This document shows, piece after piece, positions 8,531-18,127 of a DNA stretch of 51,212 nucleotides (its first letter is position 1; each line of letters starts with the position of its first letter). Made by a program: the position numbers and the translations under genes. Origin of the DNA: Bacillota bacterium (GTDB lineage Bacteria > Bacillota > DTU030 > DUMP01); contig JASKKP010000013.1 in assembly GCA_030154105.1 (NCBI GenBank), positions 1 to 51,212 on the forward strand, read 5' to 3'. The notes under the pieces were generated by a model. It was given only the letters and a program-made list of their open reading frames with translations, had not been told where the DNA came from and searched no databases.

Positions 8531-9832
8531 TTAGGGTTTACGGCCCGCTCCCGCAGTAAGGACGGCCAGTATGGCCTCGTCCGCCCGGGCGAGGCCGTAG
8601 GCGCTCACAAAGCCGAGGTTGCGGATGGTCTCTTCGGGGCTTCGGCCTACAATGCCGTCGTACCAGTCTGCGCTTATGCCCGCAACGGCCAGCTCGGCAG
8701 CCAGGATGGCTTCGGCCGCAGCCGTGGAGAGCTTCAGGGCGCACCCGTTTTTGCCACCGTCGCAGAGCATACCGGCCAGGTCGGCGATGAGGTTTTGCAC
8801 AGCGGCCCCCACAGCTTCCGCGCCGCCGCCAAGAAGCCAAGCGACGGCGGCAGCGGCACCGGCTCCTGCCGCCACGGCGCAGCCGCAAATGGGAGAAAGC
8901 CGGCCGGTAAATTCCTTAACATAAAGGGTAACGAGGTGGCTTAAGGCCAGCGCCCTGGCCAGCTTCTCCGTACCCGCCCCCAGGTGTTCGGCCATCACGG
9001 CCACCGGCAGGGTAGCCGTGATGCCGTGGTTGCCGCTGCCGGCGCTGGACATCACCGGGATCGGGAGGCCGCCCATGCGGGCATCGGCCGCCGCGGCGGT
9101 GAGGATTTTAGCCCGCACGATTGGCCCGTCCGGGCATTTCCCTTCCTCTACCAGCTGCGCCAAGGCCCGCCCGAGCGCCAAACCGGCGCCGACCTTGAGG
9201 CCGGCCTCGGCGGCCGCCCGGTTCAGCCGCACCCCCTCCAGGAGGAACTCCACCTCGCCTAAGGGCACTTCTTCGGCAAAGCCCACCAGGTCGGCCAGGC
9301 TGAGCTGGGCCAGTTCGGCGGCGGAAGCGGAAGAACGGGGCGTCGTCCCCGCCGCGCCGGACGCGGTCAAGAGCGGCCGGCCGTTTTTTTCCGCGTACAC
9401 GATATTGGTGTGCGTTCCCCGGATGACGGCCCGGGCCGTGCCGGCTGCCCCGCTTACGCGGGCTTCCACATAGACGCCCTCCTCTCCCGGATCGTAGCTT
9501 ACCGCCACGGCGCCGGAAGCCACCATAGCTTGGGCCGCCTGCACGGCCTCCGGGGTGACCCCGGCCAAAACCTCAAGCCCGCGCTCTGGTTCGCCGATTA
9601 GGGCCCCGAGGACCGCGGCAATGGGAATGCCCCGGGCGCCGGTTCCCGGAATCCCTACGCCCAGGCCGTTTTTGTAGACGCCCGGGCTTGTCAGTACATG
9701 AATCCTCTCCACCGCCCCTCCCAGCGCCTCGCGCGCCCGCGCCACGGCGAGCGCGCAGGCCACCGGTTCCGTGCACCCGAAGGCCGGCACCACCTGCTCC
9801 CGAAGAAGTGCCACCAACCGGCTTCGTTCCAT
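8531..9832 (-). CDS. cyuA: L-cysteine desulfidase (CyuA/CdsB, UPF0597 family)
   Basis: A 433-residue member of the UPF0597 family, which holds the Fe-S L-cysteine desulfidases making sulfide, ammonia and pyruvate from cysteine. The family cysteines are present: FGCTEP (C20), SPICGCAVAAG (C316, C318) and CDGGKNGCALK (C357, C364), suited to bind a 4Fe-4S cluster. AGSGNHGITATLP near residues 264-276 is also typical. Family relatives of serine dehydratase make other substrates possible. The gene has its own sigma-54 promoter (9922-9937), and the sigma-54 activator gene lies just upstream on the same strand. It probably lets the cell use or detoxify cysteine when an effector is sensed. Confidence 0.87.
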   Translation of the reverse strand: MERSRLVALLREQVVPAFGCTEPVACALAVARAREALGGAVERIHVLTSPGVYKNGLGVGIPGTGARGIPIAAVLGALIGEPERGLEVLAGVTPEAVQAAQAMVASGAVAVSYDPGEEGVYVEARVSGAAGTARAVIRGTHTNIVYAEKNGRPLLTASGAAGTTPRSSASAAELAQLSLADLVGFAEEVPLGEVEFLLEGVRLNRAAAEAGLKVGAGLALGRALAQLVEEGKCPDGPIVRAKILTAAAADARMGGLPIPVMSSAGSGNHGITATLPVAVMAEHLGAGTEKLARALALSHLVTLYVKEFTGRLSPICGCAVAAGAGAAAAVAWLLGGGAEAVGAAVQNLIADLAGMLCDGGKNGCALKLSTAAAEAILAAELAVAGISADWYDGIVGRSPEETIRNLGFVSAYGLARADEAILAVLTAGAGRKP

Positions 9833-9921
9833 CTCTGCCTCCCCCTAGCTTCCGCGGCCGCCCCTGGAGCCGGGATCCTTGCGCGCCCAACAGGCGGCCC
9901 GCGTTTTTACCCGAATGCGTT

Positions 9922-9937
9922 TGCAAATTTCGTGCCG
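9922..9937 (-). promoter_or_regulatory. sigma-54 promoter of cyuA
   Basis: On the minus strand CGGCACG-AAAT-TTGCA matches the -24/-12 consensus (GG and GC dinucleotides with exact 10-nt separation). The start site would lie near 9911, about 80 nt before the cyuA start codon. Confidence 0.85.
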
Positions 9938-9951
9938 GCGCCGGGCGACAC

Positions 9952-9993
9952 AAAAAAGGCGCCCCGTTTTCGCAAACATGCGAAGGGGGCGCC
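9952..9993 (-). terminator. intrinsic terminator after the sigma-54 activator gene
   Basis: Arms GGCGCCCC (9958-9965) and GGGGCGCC (9986-9993), with an inner TTCGC/GCGAA pairing, followed on the minus strand by TTTTTT. Its loop region coincides with one of the two palindromes noted at 9969. Confidence 0.88.
9969..9984. promoter_or_regulatory. candidate activator site 1, TTCGCAAANNNGCGAA
   Basis: 16-bp near-palindrome TTCGCAAACATGCGAA, centred about 66 bp upstream of the predicted sigma-54 start. It matches the element at 10019 in all positions but the three central ones. Confidence 0.55.
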
Positions 9994-10012
9994 CCTTACT
10001 TTCTCATTTCTG

Positions 10013-11602
10013 CTAGCGTTCGCAAATTCGCGAATAACCGCCGGGGGCTTGTGCCCGGCCGGAGGACCCGCGCAGTTTGCTCATGTGGCGATATAAGGTG
10101 GCCAGGGAAATGCCGAGCTCGGAAGCAATGCGGGCCTTGGCTTCAGCGGAGGTGCCGTAAACGGCCAGGTAGCGGGAGAGTATTTCCTGCTCGTAGGCGC
10201 TAAGAAGCTCGTCCAGGCTTCCCCGCGGGAGCTCGGCAGCCCCCACCGCCCCGGCCGCTCCTTTCCCAGGTTGTGGCCCGGCGTCGTTCACCGCTTCTAC
10301 CGATTCTGTCTTCTTTGAGGCCGTCTCGGCCCCCGCCCTGAGGTAGGGAGGAAGGTCCGCCGGGGTAATGGCCGGGCCAGTGGCCACGTTTACGGCGTAC
10401 TCCACGGCGTTTTCCAGCTCCCGCACGTTCCCCGGCCAGGAGTGCTCCATAAGGAGGCGCGCAGCGCCGGCGCTCAGCGCAAGAAGCGGCCTCTCCAGCA
10501 GCCGGCAGTATTTGCTGATAAAGAAGCGGGTGAGGAAGAGGATGTCCCCCCGGCGCTCCCTGAGCGGTGGGATAACCAGCGGAATCACGTTCAGGCGGTA
10601 GTAGAGGTCGCTTCTGAAGGAGCGGGCCGCGATGAGCTCTTCTAGGTTTTGGTTGGTGGCGGCGATGATGCGTACGTCGATGGGTATGGGACGGCTGCCG
10701 CCCACGCGCTCCACCTGCCGCTCCTGCAGCACGCGCAGGATCTTCGGCTGAAGGTGCAGGGGAAGGTCGCCGATCTCGTCCAGGAAAAGGGTGCCGCCCT
10801 GCGCCAGCTCGAACTTACCGACTTTACCGTTTTTCCGGGCACCGGTAAAGGCCCCGGCTTCATAGCCGAAAAGCTCGCTCTCCAGGAGGCTTTCCGGAAT
10901 GGAGGCGCAGTTTACGGCCACGAAGGGACGCTCGGCGCGCGGGCTGGCGTTATGGATGGCCCGGGCGAACATTTCTTTGCCGGTGCCGCTCTCGCCGCGG
11001 ATGAGCACGGTGGAAGTAGAAGAAGCCACGCGGCGGGCCAGCTCCTTGGCCGCCAGGAAGGCCGGGTCCTGCCCCAGGATGTCGTTGAAGCTGAGGGGGC
11101 TGAGCGAGCTCGAAGAGATATGGTTCTCGCAGACCTCCTGGTTGCGCCGCGTCTCCTCCCAGAGGGCTTCGGCGAGAAGAAGCTTGCTTTCCAGGAGGCC
11201 GGCCATGCGGCTCAGGAAGTTTAAAAGCTGCCCGGCGCCGGCCCTCAGGCGCTCGCGCTGCTCCGGGGTGAAGGCCACCACGCCGATCACCCCCACCACC
11301 TGCCCGCGGCAGAAGATGGGCTGGCCCAAGGTGGCCAGCTCGCGGCAGGTCCCGTGCCCTTGGCACCGGCGGCAGAAGTCGCTCACGGCAGCGTCCTCGA
11401 TAAAGCCGGGCCGGCCAGTTTTAAGAATGTGGTCGAAAAGGGAGTCGCGCGCCGCCTGGGCGTAAAGCTGATCCGCGTATTGCCCAGTGGCGCCCAGGCG
11501 GACGTAAGAACGATCGATGATACTTACGTCCAGCTCCAGGACCGCGGCAATGGCCTCGGCCACGTTCTGGACGGTATCTTTGATGGCCACAAGCTCCGCC
11601 AT
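10013..11602 (-). CDS. sigma-54-dependent transcriptional activator, Cys-rich sensor domain
   Basis: A 529-residue bacterial enhancer-binding protein. Residues 1-140 form a GAF-like sensor with a cysteine set C77-x2-C80-x5-C86 and C98. About 172-400 is the AAA+ domain with Walker A GESGTGKE (203-210), the sigma-54-contacting GAFTGA loop (250-255) and Walker B FLDEIGD (273-279). The C-terminus has a Fis-type helix-turn-helix around ARIASELGISLATLYRHMSKL. It lies upstream of and co-oriented with cyuA, whose promoter is of the sigma-54 type, so cyuA is the likely target. The cysteines suggest sensing of a thiol, metal or redox state; that is inference. Confidence 0.93.
   Translation of the reverse strand: MAELVAIKDTVQNVAEAIAAVLELDVSIIDRSYVRLGATGQYADQLYAQAARDSLFDHILKTGRPGFIEDAAVSDFCRRCQGHGTCRELATLGQPIFCRGQVVGVIGVVAFTPEQRERLRAGAGQLLNFLSRMAGLLESKLLLAEALWEETRRNQEVCENHISSSSLSPLSFNDILGQDPAFLAAKELARRVASSTSTVLIRGESGTGKEMFARAIHNASPRAERPFVAVNCASIPESLLESELFGYEAGAFTGARKNGKVGKFELAQGGTLFLDEIGDLPLHLQPKILRVLQERQVERVGGSRPIPIDVRIIAATNQNLEELIAARSFRSDLYYRLNVIPLVIPPLRERRGDILFLTRFFISKYCRLLERPLLALSAGAARLLMEHSWPGNVRELENAVEYAVNVATGPAITPADLPPYLRAGAETASKKTESVEAVNDAGPQPGKGAAGAVGAAELPRGSLDELLSAYEQEILSRYLAVYGTSAEAKARIASELGISLATLYRHMSKLRGSSGRAQAPGGYSRICER
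10019..10034. promoter_or_regulatory. candidate activator site 2, TTCGCAAANNNGCGAA
   Basis: TTCGCAAATTCGCGAA, starting exactly 50 bp (nearly five helical turns) from site 1 and about 115 bp upstream of the cyuA start site. That is a usual distance for a sigma-54 enhancer site. It lies inside the 3' end of the activator gene. Confidence 0.6.
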
Positions 11603-11645
11603 ACTCCCCTCTCCTTCAGGGTAGACGTCCGTACTACGCGCGAAC

Positions 11646-11930
11646 CAGCGGACGGATGAAACTAGCCCTCGGGCATCCCCCAGTGGCCGCGAACGACCTC
11701 AGGACGAACGAACTCGGCTCGCTCGGGGCGCGGGCAGAACTCGGCCCTTCGGGCCTCAAACACCGCCCGCGCTTTCCCTCGCTCGCCTGCGTTCTTCTAA
11801 TGGCGGTACGTAACGCGGCTTGCTGGGGGATGGCCCTCGGCCCCGGTATTTCCGAGGTAGGCCTGCCGCACGTGAAACCAACGGACGGATAAAAGCTTCG
11901 GCCTTCGGGCATCCCCCAGCGGCGCAACCG
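11646..11930. repeat. dispersed intergenic repeat, copy B (longest copy)
   Basis: Fills the gap between the activator start and the pyrG stop. It has the same core as 5990-6165. In addition the CGGACGGAT ... TCGGGCATCCCCCAG segment occurs twice in direct orientation, at about 11649-11690 and 11880-11922, flanking the core. The GGGGATGGCCCTCGG block (from 11826) and the second TTCGGGCATCCCC end form an imperfect inverted repeat. Confidence 0.85.
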
Positions 11931-13602
<1,672 letters not shown>

Positions 13603-13634
13603 GTTTTGGCTTTGGTTTTGCCCATTACTTTTTT

Positions 13635-13664
13635 ATTCTATTGGGTTACGACCCAACCTGTCAA
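13635..13664 (-). promoter_or_regulatory. sigma-A promoter of pyrG with operator-like palindrome
   Basis: TTGACA (13664-13659), an 18-nt spacer and TAGAAT (13640-13635). The spacer contains the palindrome TTGGGT-CGTA-ACCCAA, well placed to act as an operator. No known regulator can be assigned. Confidence 0.8.
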
Positions 13665-13667
13665 GGG

Positions 13668-14306
13668 TTACACGTAATCTAAAACGACCACGCGGCACGG
13701 GGCGGGCAGGTTTTCGGCCGTTACCTCTAAAGTTGTGGACCTGAGGTATTCGCCGCCGCCTACTAAGTTTAAGAACGGCTCCACACCGCCAATGGGAAAA
13801 TCCAGCACTTCAGTTTTGTAGTGCATGGGGATCACGATGTTCGGGTTCAGGGCGTCTACCACTTCTTTAGCCTGGCGGGCATCGATGGTGTAGTAGCCGC
13901 CTACGGGGATGAGAAGAACGTTTACCGGCCTTAGCGCCAGGATTTGGGACGCACTCAAGGTGTGGCCCAAGTCGCCCAGGTGCGTCACCCGCAGGCTGTC
14001 CATGCTTATGGTGAACACCGTGTTCTCCCCGCGGCGAGATCCATGGGCATCGTCATGGTACGTGGGAAGGCCCACGATGGTTATGCCGCGGACCACGTGT
14101 TCGCCCGGGCCCTTCACCACTTCCGGGTTTCCGGGGACCACCCTTACCGCGTTGTGGTCGAAGTGCTCGTGGCTTACCGTCACCACGTCCGGAGCTACGG
14201 TAGGAGACGGGTAGCCCACGGTTTCATCGAAGGGATCGGTAAGCACCTTGAGCCCGTTTTCGCCGGTGATCAAAAACGAGGCATGGCCATACCAACGAAT
14301 TTTCAC
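13668..14306 (-). CDS. metallo-beta-lactamase-fold hydrolase, UPF0173 family
   Basis: A 212-residue metal-dependent hydrolase of the UPF0173 group. It starts MKIRWYGHASFLI and carries the metal-ligand motif SHEHFDHNA (residues 45-53), then H84 in TYHDDAHGSRRG, GDLGH, and a late MHYKTE histidine. The physiological substrate of the family is not established. The GTG at 14306 has GGAGG 8 nt upstream. It follows rpoE by 12 nt and so is probably co-transcribed with it. Confidence 0.88.
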   Translation of the reverse strand: MKIRWYGHASFLITGENGLKVLTDPFDETVGYPSPTVAPDVVTVSHEHFDHNAVRVVPGNPEVVKGPGEHVVRGITIVGLPTYHDDAHGSRRGENTVFTISMDSLRVTHLGDLGHTLSASQILALRPVNVLLIPVGGYYTIDARQAKEVVDALNPNIVIPMHYKTEVLDFPIGGVEPFLNLVGGGEYLRSTTLEVTAENLPAPCRVVVLDYV

Positions 14307-14318
14307 CCCACTCGCCTC

Positions 14319-14753
14319 CTAATCCTGATGTTCATCTCCCAACCAGCTGTCTTCCTCCAAACCGGGGCCTCTATCTTCGTCCGTTCCCAAGGTGTCGGCC
14401 ACCGACTCTTCCAAGTCCGCCTCCTCGTTTAGGGCAGCCAAGCGGTCGCGGTCGTCCTGGTAGCTCTTACCCAAGAGCGACGTGGCAGGAACATTCGAAC
14501 GGGCAGGCCGCGGATGCCACTCAGCTAACCCCCACTTCCCCTTTCCGACCGGCACAAACCGTGCATCTAAGTTCAGGCTGGTGTAAAGGGTGGCCAGAGC
14601 GCTAGCGGGAAGCTCGCGTTCAGGCCAGAGTTCTTTCCAAGCGGTGGTGAGAAGTTCGCGAAAGTGCATCGGTTCACGCGTTTTCTTCAGGAGCGCATAA
14701 CAACGATCGAGGGTAAGCTGGGTCTCCGTTTTGTCTTTACCCGCCCGGGCCAA
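14319..14753 (-). CDS. rpoE: RNA polymerase delta subunit (RpoE)
   Basis: A 144-residue protein with an N-terminal HARE-HTH domain (about residues 12-80, including REPMHFRELLTTAW and LDARFVPVGKGKWGL). Its C-terminal tail is strongly acidic (EEADLEESVADTLGTDEDRG), the hallmark of Firmicute RNA polymerase delta, which tunes promoter complex stability. The start is TTG at 14753: an in-frame TGA lies two codons upstream and GGAGG lies 10 nt upstream. It heads the segment rpoE - UPF0173 - pyrG. The strongest alternative is a general HARE-HTH regulator, but tail and context fit delta. Confidence 0.85.
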   Translation of the reverse strand: MARAGKDKTETQLTLDRCYALLKKTREPMHFRELLTTAWKELWPERELPASALATLYTSLNLDARFVPVGKGKWGLAEWHPRPARSNVPATSLLGKSYQDDRDRLAALNEEADLEESVADTLGTDEDRGPGLEEDSWLGDEHQD

Positions 14754-14775
14754 GCTTCAGTCACCTCCGCCTCCT

Positions 14776-14781
14776 AGTATA
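14776..14781 (-). promoter_or_regulatory. extended -10 promoter of rpoE
   Basis: TGGTATACT on the minus strand, a TG-N extended -10 element with no clear -35. It lies only a few nt before the ribosome site, giving a leader of roughly 15 nt. Confidence 0.5.
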
Positions 14782-14849
14782 CCAACTTTGGCAGTAGGCA
14801 ACATATCCTTAAGTGTTATTCGCTCCCTAGCAGATTTTTCCTTCAGGCC

Positions 14850-14881
14850 GGCAAAAAAATTAGGCCCGGGGTCGCCGGGCC
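14850..14881 (-). terminator. intrinsic terminator after the NhaC-family gene
   Basis: Perfect 7-bp arms GGCCCGG (14863-14869) and CCGGGCC (14875-14881), followed on the minus strand by TAATTTTTTT. Confidence 0.9.
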
Positions 14882-14895
14882 GGAAAAACCCGATT

Positions 14896-16455
14896 TTAGT
14901 GGCTTTCGCTCTCCCTGAGGTAAGCCCTCGTAAGTCCCGGGTTCCAGATGGCGTGCAGGAGCTTCAGTACACCTAACAACAAGGCGCTGCTCACCGCCAG
15001 CACCAGCCAGCCGCTGGGCAAGAAGCTTACGGTGAGGAAGCCTAGGAGGGAAAGCATGGCCGCCGTAAGGGCATAGGGGAGCTGCGTGTTTACGTGATCC
15101 ACATGGTGGCAAGCTCCGCCGGTGGAGGACATGATGGTAGTATCCGAGATGGGCGAACAGTGGTCGCCGAACGTGCCCCCTGCGAGCACGGCCGCCAGAG
15201 AAGGAATGAGGTACAGGCCGATGGCGTCCGCCAGCGGCACCGCGATGGGAATCATAATGGCGAAAGTGCCCCAGGAGGTGCCGGTGGCAAAGGCGATGAA
15301 GGCCGAAGTCGCAAACAGCGCTGCGGGCACCAAAGCTGCCGGCAGGCCCTTGGAAACCACCCCGGCCACCCAGGCGCCGGTGCCGAGCTCTTTGCAGATG
15401 GCGCCGATGCTCCAGGCCAGAGAAAGGATGGTGACAGCCACCACCATGGACTTAAACCCCTGGATGATAGCAGTCATAGAATCGGAGAGCCGAACCACGC
15501 GGCGGAAGTGGTAGAAGAGCGTGGTGACGATGAGGGTGATGGTGGCGCCGTACACCAGGGAGGTGGCGGAGTCCGTGTTCATGATGGCCTCCCAAAAGCC
15601 CTTTTCCCCGAAGCCGCCGGTGGAGAGCATGGCGGCGATCGTGCTCACGACCAGGGTAACGATGGGCACTACCAAATCCACCGGGCGGCTGTTATCGGCC
15701 ACCTCTAGGGAGGCGAAGTCGTCGCCCGGCGGTGAACCCAAGGATTCGTCGTAGAGGATGCCTTTTTCCAGAGCCAAGCGCTCGTGCCGGGCCATGGGAC
15801 CGTACTCCAGCTCGGTAAAGGAGGTCACCAGGACCATGATCAGGATGAGCCAGGCGTAAAGGTTGTACGGGATCATGGCCAGGAAGGCCTGGAACGGGTT
15901 AAGGGCGATCCCGTAGTGTTCAAACTCCGGTGCTAGGAGTGAAATCACGTAGGCCACCCAGGTAGAAAGCGGCACTAGAATACAGATGGGGGCGGCAGTC
16001 GCATCGATGACAAAGGAAAGTTTGGCGCGCGAGACGCGGTAGCGGTCGGTAATGGGCCGCATCACGGTACCCACGGTGAGGCAGTTGAAGTAGTCGTCCA
16101 TAAAGATGATAACGCCGAGGAGCCAGGTGGTAAAAAGGGCCAGGGAGCGGCTCTTTACATGTTTTACTGCCCACAGGCTGAAAGAAATGGGGCTGCCGGA
16201 GCGGGCCAGAAGCCCTACGATGCCGCCCAAAAGGAGAACGAAAAGCAGTACGCGCACGTTCCACTCCGGGTCCCCTACGGCGTTTACAAGAATCTCGATC
16301 GCTTTGGTGAAGGCCTGAGCCAGATTTCCACCTGTGAGAATGAGGGCGCCGGTGAAGATGCCCAGAGCTAAGGAGACCAAAACCTCACGCGTGGCAATGG
16401 CCAGCGTTATGGCCACCAGCGGCGGCAAAATAGATAACCACCCGAAATTATTCAT
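14896..16455 (-). CDS. NhaC-family antiporter-like transporter under a lysine riboswitch
   Basis: A 519-residue membrane protein of the NhaC/Na+:H+ antiporter superfamily with about 11-12 hydrophobic helices. Visible conserved stretches are FMDDYFNCLTVGTVMRP near residue 118, FATGTSWGTFAIMIPIAVPL, and FGDHCSPISDTTIMSSTGG near residue 430. The lysine riboswitch upstream (16546-16779) implies repression by lysine, so the cargo is more likely lysine than sodium. Comparative genomics has linked NhaC-type genes to lysine elements before. GGAGG precedes the ATG. The gene has its own promoter and terminator, so it is a single-gene transcript. Confidence 0.85.
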   Translation of the reverse strand: MNNFGWLSILPPLVAITLAIATREVLVSLALGIFTGALILTGGNLAQAFTKAIEILVNAVGDPEWNVRVLLFVLLLGGIVGLLARSGSPISFSLWAVKHVKSRSLALFTTWLLGVIIFMDDYFNCLTVGTVMRPITDRYRVSRAKLSFVIDATAAPICILVPLSTWVAYVISLLAPEFEHYGIALNPFQAFLAMIPYNLYAWLILIMVLVTSFTELEYGPMARHERLALEKGILYDESLGSPPGDDFASLEVADNSRPVDLVVPIVTLVVSTIAAMLSTGGFGEKGFWEAIMNTDSATSLVYGATITLIVTTLFYHFRRVVRLSDSMTAIIQGFKSMVVAVTILSLAWSIGAICKELGTGAWVAGVVSKGLPAALVPAALFATSAFIAFATGTSWGTFAIMIPIAVPLADAIGLYLIPSLAAVLAGGTFGDHCSPISDTTIMSSTGGACHHVDHVNTQLPYALTAAMLSLLGFLTVSFLPSGWLVLAVSSALLLGVLKLLHAIWNPGLTRAYLRESESH

Positions 16456-16545
16456 GGCTGCGCCTCCTACAAGCTTAGTTGGAAGAACGTTTCCAATGCT
16501 AAGCCTGTTTTCGGCGTACCGGGCGTACGGGTGGTAAGGCAGAAT

Positions 16546-16779
16546 ACACCCTCATCCCCTCCTCTCCCTGAACGAGATAGCGCTCCACCCGGAAGCCGGG
16601 TCAGCCAACCGGGTGACAGTTCTGCAGCTGTTCGCTGCAGCCCCAGCCGCGGCCTTCGGGGCGAAGGCCGGACTTCGGCGGTGTGGCCCCTTTCCCGGCA
16701 GTTCCTCTGCTGCCCTGCTCCCTGCCGGTACTCTTGACCTCCCGCAACCTCTACCTCATCCCCTTGAGGAGATGAGGTA
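16546..16779 (-). promoter_or_regulatory. lysine riboswitch (L-box) 1
   Basis: Minus-strand order matches the L-box aptamer: GATGAGGTAGAGG, GGTCAAGAGTACC, GGGAAAGGGGCC, CGCCGAAG, GGCTGGGGC, AACTGTCA, then GGAGCGCTATCTCG. P1 can form between CCTCATC at the 5' end and GGATGAGG at the 3' end. I see no obvious terminator between aptamer and start codon, so control may act at translation initiation. Confidence 0.92.
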
Positions 16780-16799
16780 AATAATATTGAATTTGCTTT

Positions 16800-16829
16800 A
16801 TTCTACCACGGGCCGTTCCAAGCTGTCAA
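16800..16829 (-). promoter_or_regulatory. sigma-A promoter of lysine riboswitch 1
   Basis: TTGACA (16829-16824), 18-nt spacer, TAGAAT (16805-16800). It lies in the short gap after the M20 stop codon. Confidence 0.85.
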
Positions 16830-16846
16830 GCAATTGGCATTTACTC

Positions 16847-18049
16847 TCATTGCTTTCCGTCCTGCTCTTCTCGCTCGGCCGCTTCAAATTCGGCACGGGC
16901 AGCGCGGCGGAGCTCCGCATTTAAGAGGACGTCGAGGGCGGTAGCCGCCAGAGCTTTCGCGCCGACCATAAGTCCCCTGAGCCCCCCTTCGCCGCCGGCC
17001 GCCGCGGCGAACTCCCGCGTATGCGACACCAAGCCCGGTGGACCTATGGAAATATAGGGGTGGATGGATGGCACAACGTGGCTGACGTTTCCCATGTCCA
17101 GCGACCCCATTCCCTCCCCACAGGGGACAATCTCTTCGCCCAGACGGGTAAGATTGGCTTCCATGGCCGCGGCGAGAACCGAATTGTTCCGCATCTCATC
17201 GAACGAGTACTCGAAGTTCGCGACCTCAAGCTCGGCCCCCGTGGCCAAGGCTCCGGCCCGGGCGCAGTTTATAACCTTCTCCACCACCTGGTTCAGGTAC
17301 TTGCGCCGGGCCGCGCGCACATAAAAGCGGGCCACCGCCTCTTCCGGCACGATGTTGGGCGCCTCGCCGCCTTTGGTGATTATGCCGTGGATGCGCACAT
17401 CTGAGCGCACGTGCTGGCGCAGGGCGTTGATGGCATTAAAAGTGAGGATGACGGCATCCAGGGCGTTGATCCCTTCGTGGGGAGCCGAGGCGGCGTGGGC
17501 TGCCCGCCCCCGGAAACGAAATTCCAGGGCATCCATGGCCAGGGAAGGGGCAGTAAGCACGGTGCGCCCTGAAGGGTGAATCATCATGGCCGCATCGATG
17601 TCGGCGAAGGCACCGCCGCTAGCCAGCGGCACTTTGGCGCCGTTGGTCTCCTCCGCCGGCGTCCCAAAGACGTGGACGCTGCCGGAAAGTTCGGCGAGGA
17701 GGGGCGCCAACGCCAAGGCCGCACCTACCGCCGCCGTGCCTATGATGTTGTGCCCGCAGGCGTGGCCGAGCCCCGGCAGGGCGTCGTACTCTGCCAAGAA
17801 GGCCACTGCCGGGCGAGCGCTGCGCCCGACGCGCACGGCGTGGAAGGCGGTAGGGATACCGAAAAATCCGCGCTCTACCTTATACCCGCCGGCTTCCAGC
17901 TCGCGCGCAAGGAGGTCGGAAGCAAAGAACTCCTCGCCCCCTACCTCGGGTCTTAAGTGGATGGCCCGGCTGATCTCGGCCAGCCGCGGGCGGAGGCGGT
18001 CGAGTTCCGCCCAAGCCCGCATTTTCAGTGTTGAGAGCGCATCCTCCAT
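16847..18049 (-). CDS. M20 amidohydrolase (N-acyl amino acid / aminobenzoyl-glutamate hydrolase type)
   Basis: A 400-residue cytoplasmic metallo-amidohydrolase of the M20D type. The dinuclear-metal motifs are seen: FLAEYDALPGLGHACGHN (about residues 84-101), GTPAEETNGAK with the catalytic glutamate pair, and GRAAHAASAPHEGINALDA in the dimerisation domain. It resembles AbgB-like and N-acyl-amino-acid hydrolases. It lies 78 nt after the YfcC/ArcD-type gene with no terminator between, so lysine riboswitch 2 should control it too. An N-acylated lysine, diaminopimelate derivative or lysine-containing peptide is therefore a reasonable substrate guess. Confidence 0.85.
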   Translation of the reverse strand: MEDALSTLKMRAWAELDRLRPRLAEISRAIHLRPEVGGEEFFASDLLARELEAGGYKVERGFFGIPTAFHAVRVGRSARPAVAFLAEYDALPGLGHACGHNIIGTAAVGAALALAPLLAELSGSVHVFGTPAEETNGAKVPLASGGAFADIDAAMMIHPSGRTVLTAPSLAMDALEFRFRGRAAHAASAPHEGINALDAVILTFNAINALRQHVRSDVRIHGIITKGGEAPNIVPEEAVARFYVRAARRKYLNQVVEKVINCARAGALATGAELEVANFEYSFDEMRNNSVLAAAMEANLTRLGEEIVPCGEGMGSLDMGNVSHVVPSIHPYISIGPPGLVSHTREFAAAAGGEGGLRGLMVGAKALAATALDVLLNAELRRAARAEFEAAEREEQDGKQ

Positions 18050-18127
18050 GCTTAGACCTCCTGCAGCAGACTCCTTAAGCTTAGGCCCTAGGGAAGCAGG
18101 TAAACGGGTGAATACTAAACCTCGGCT

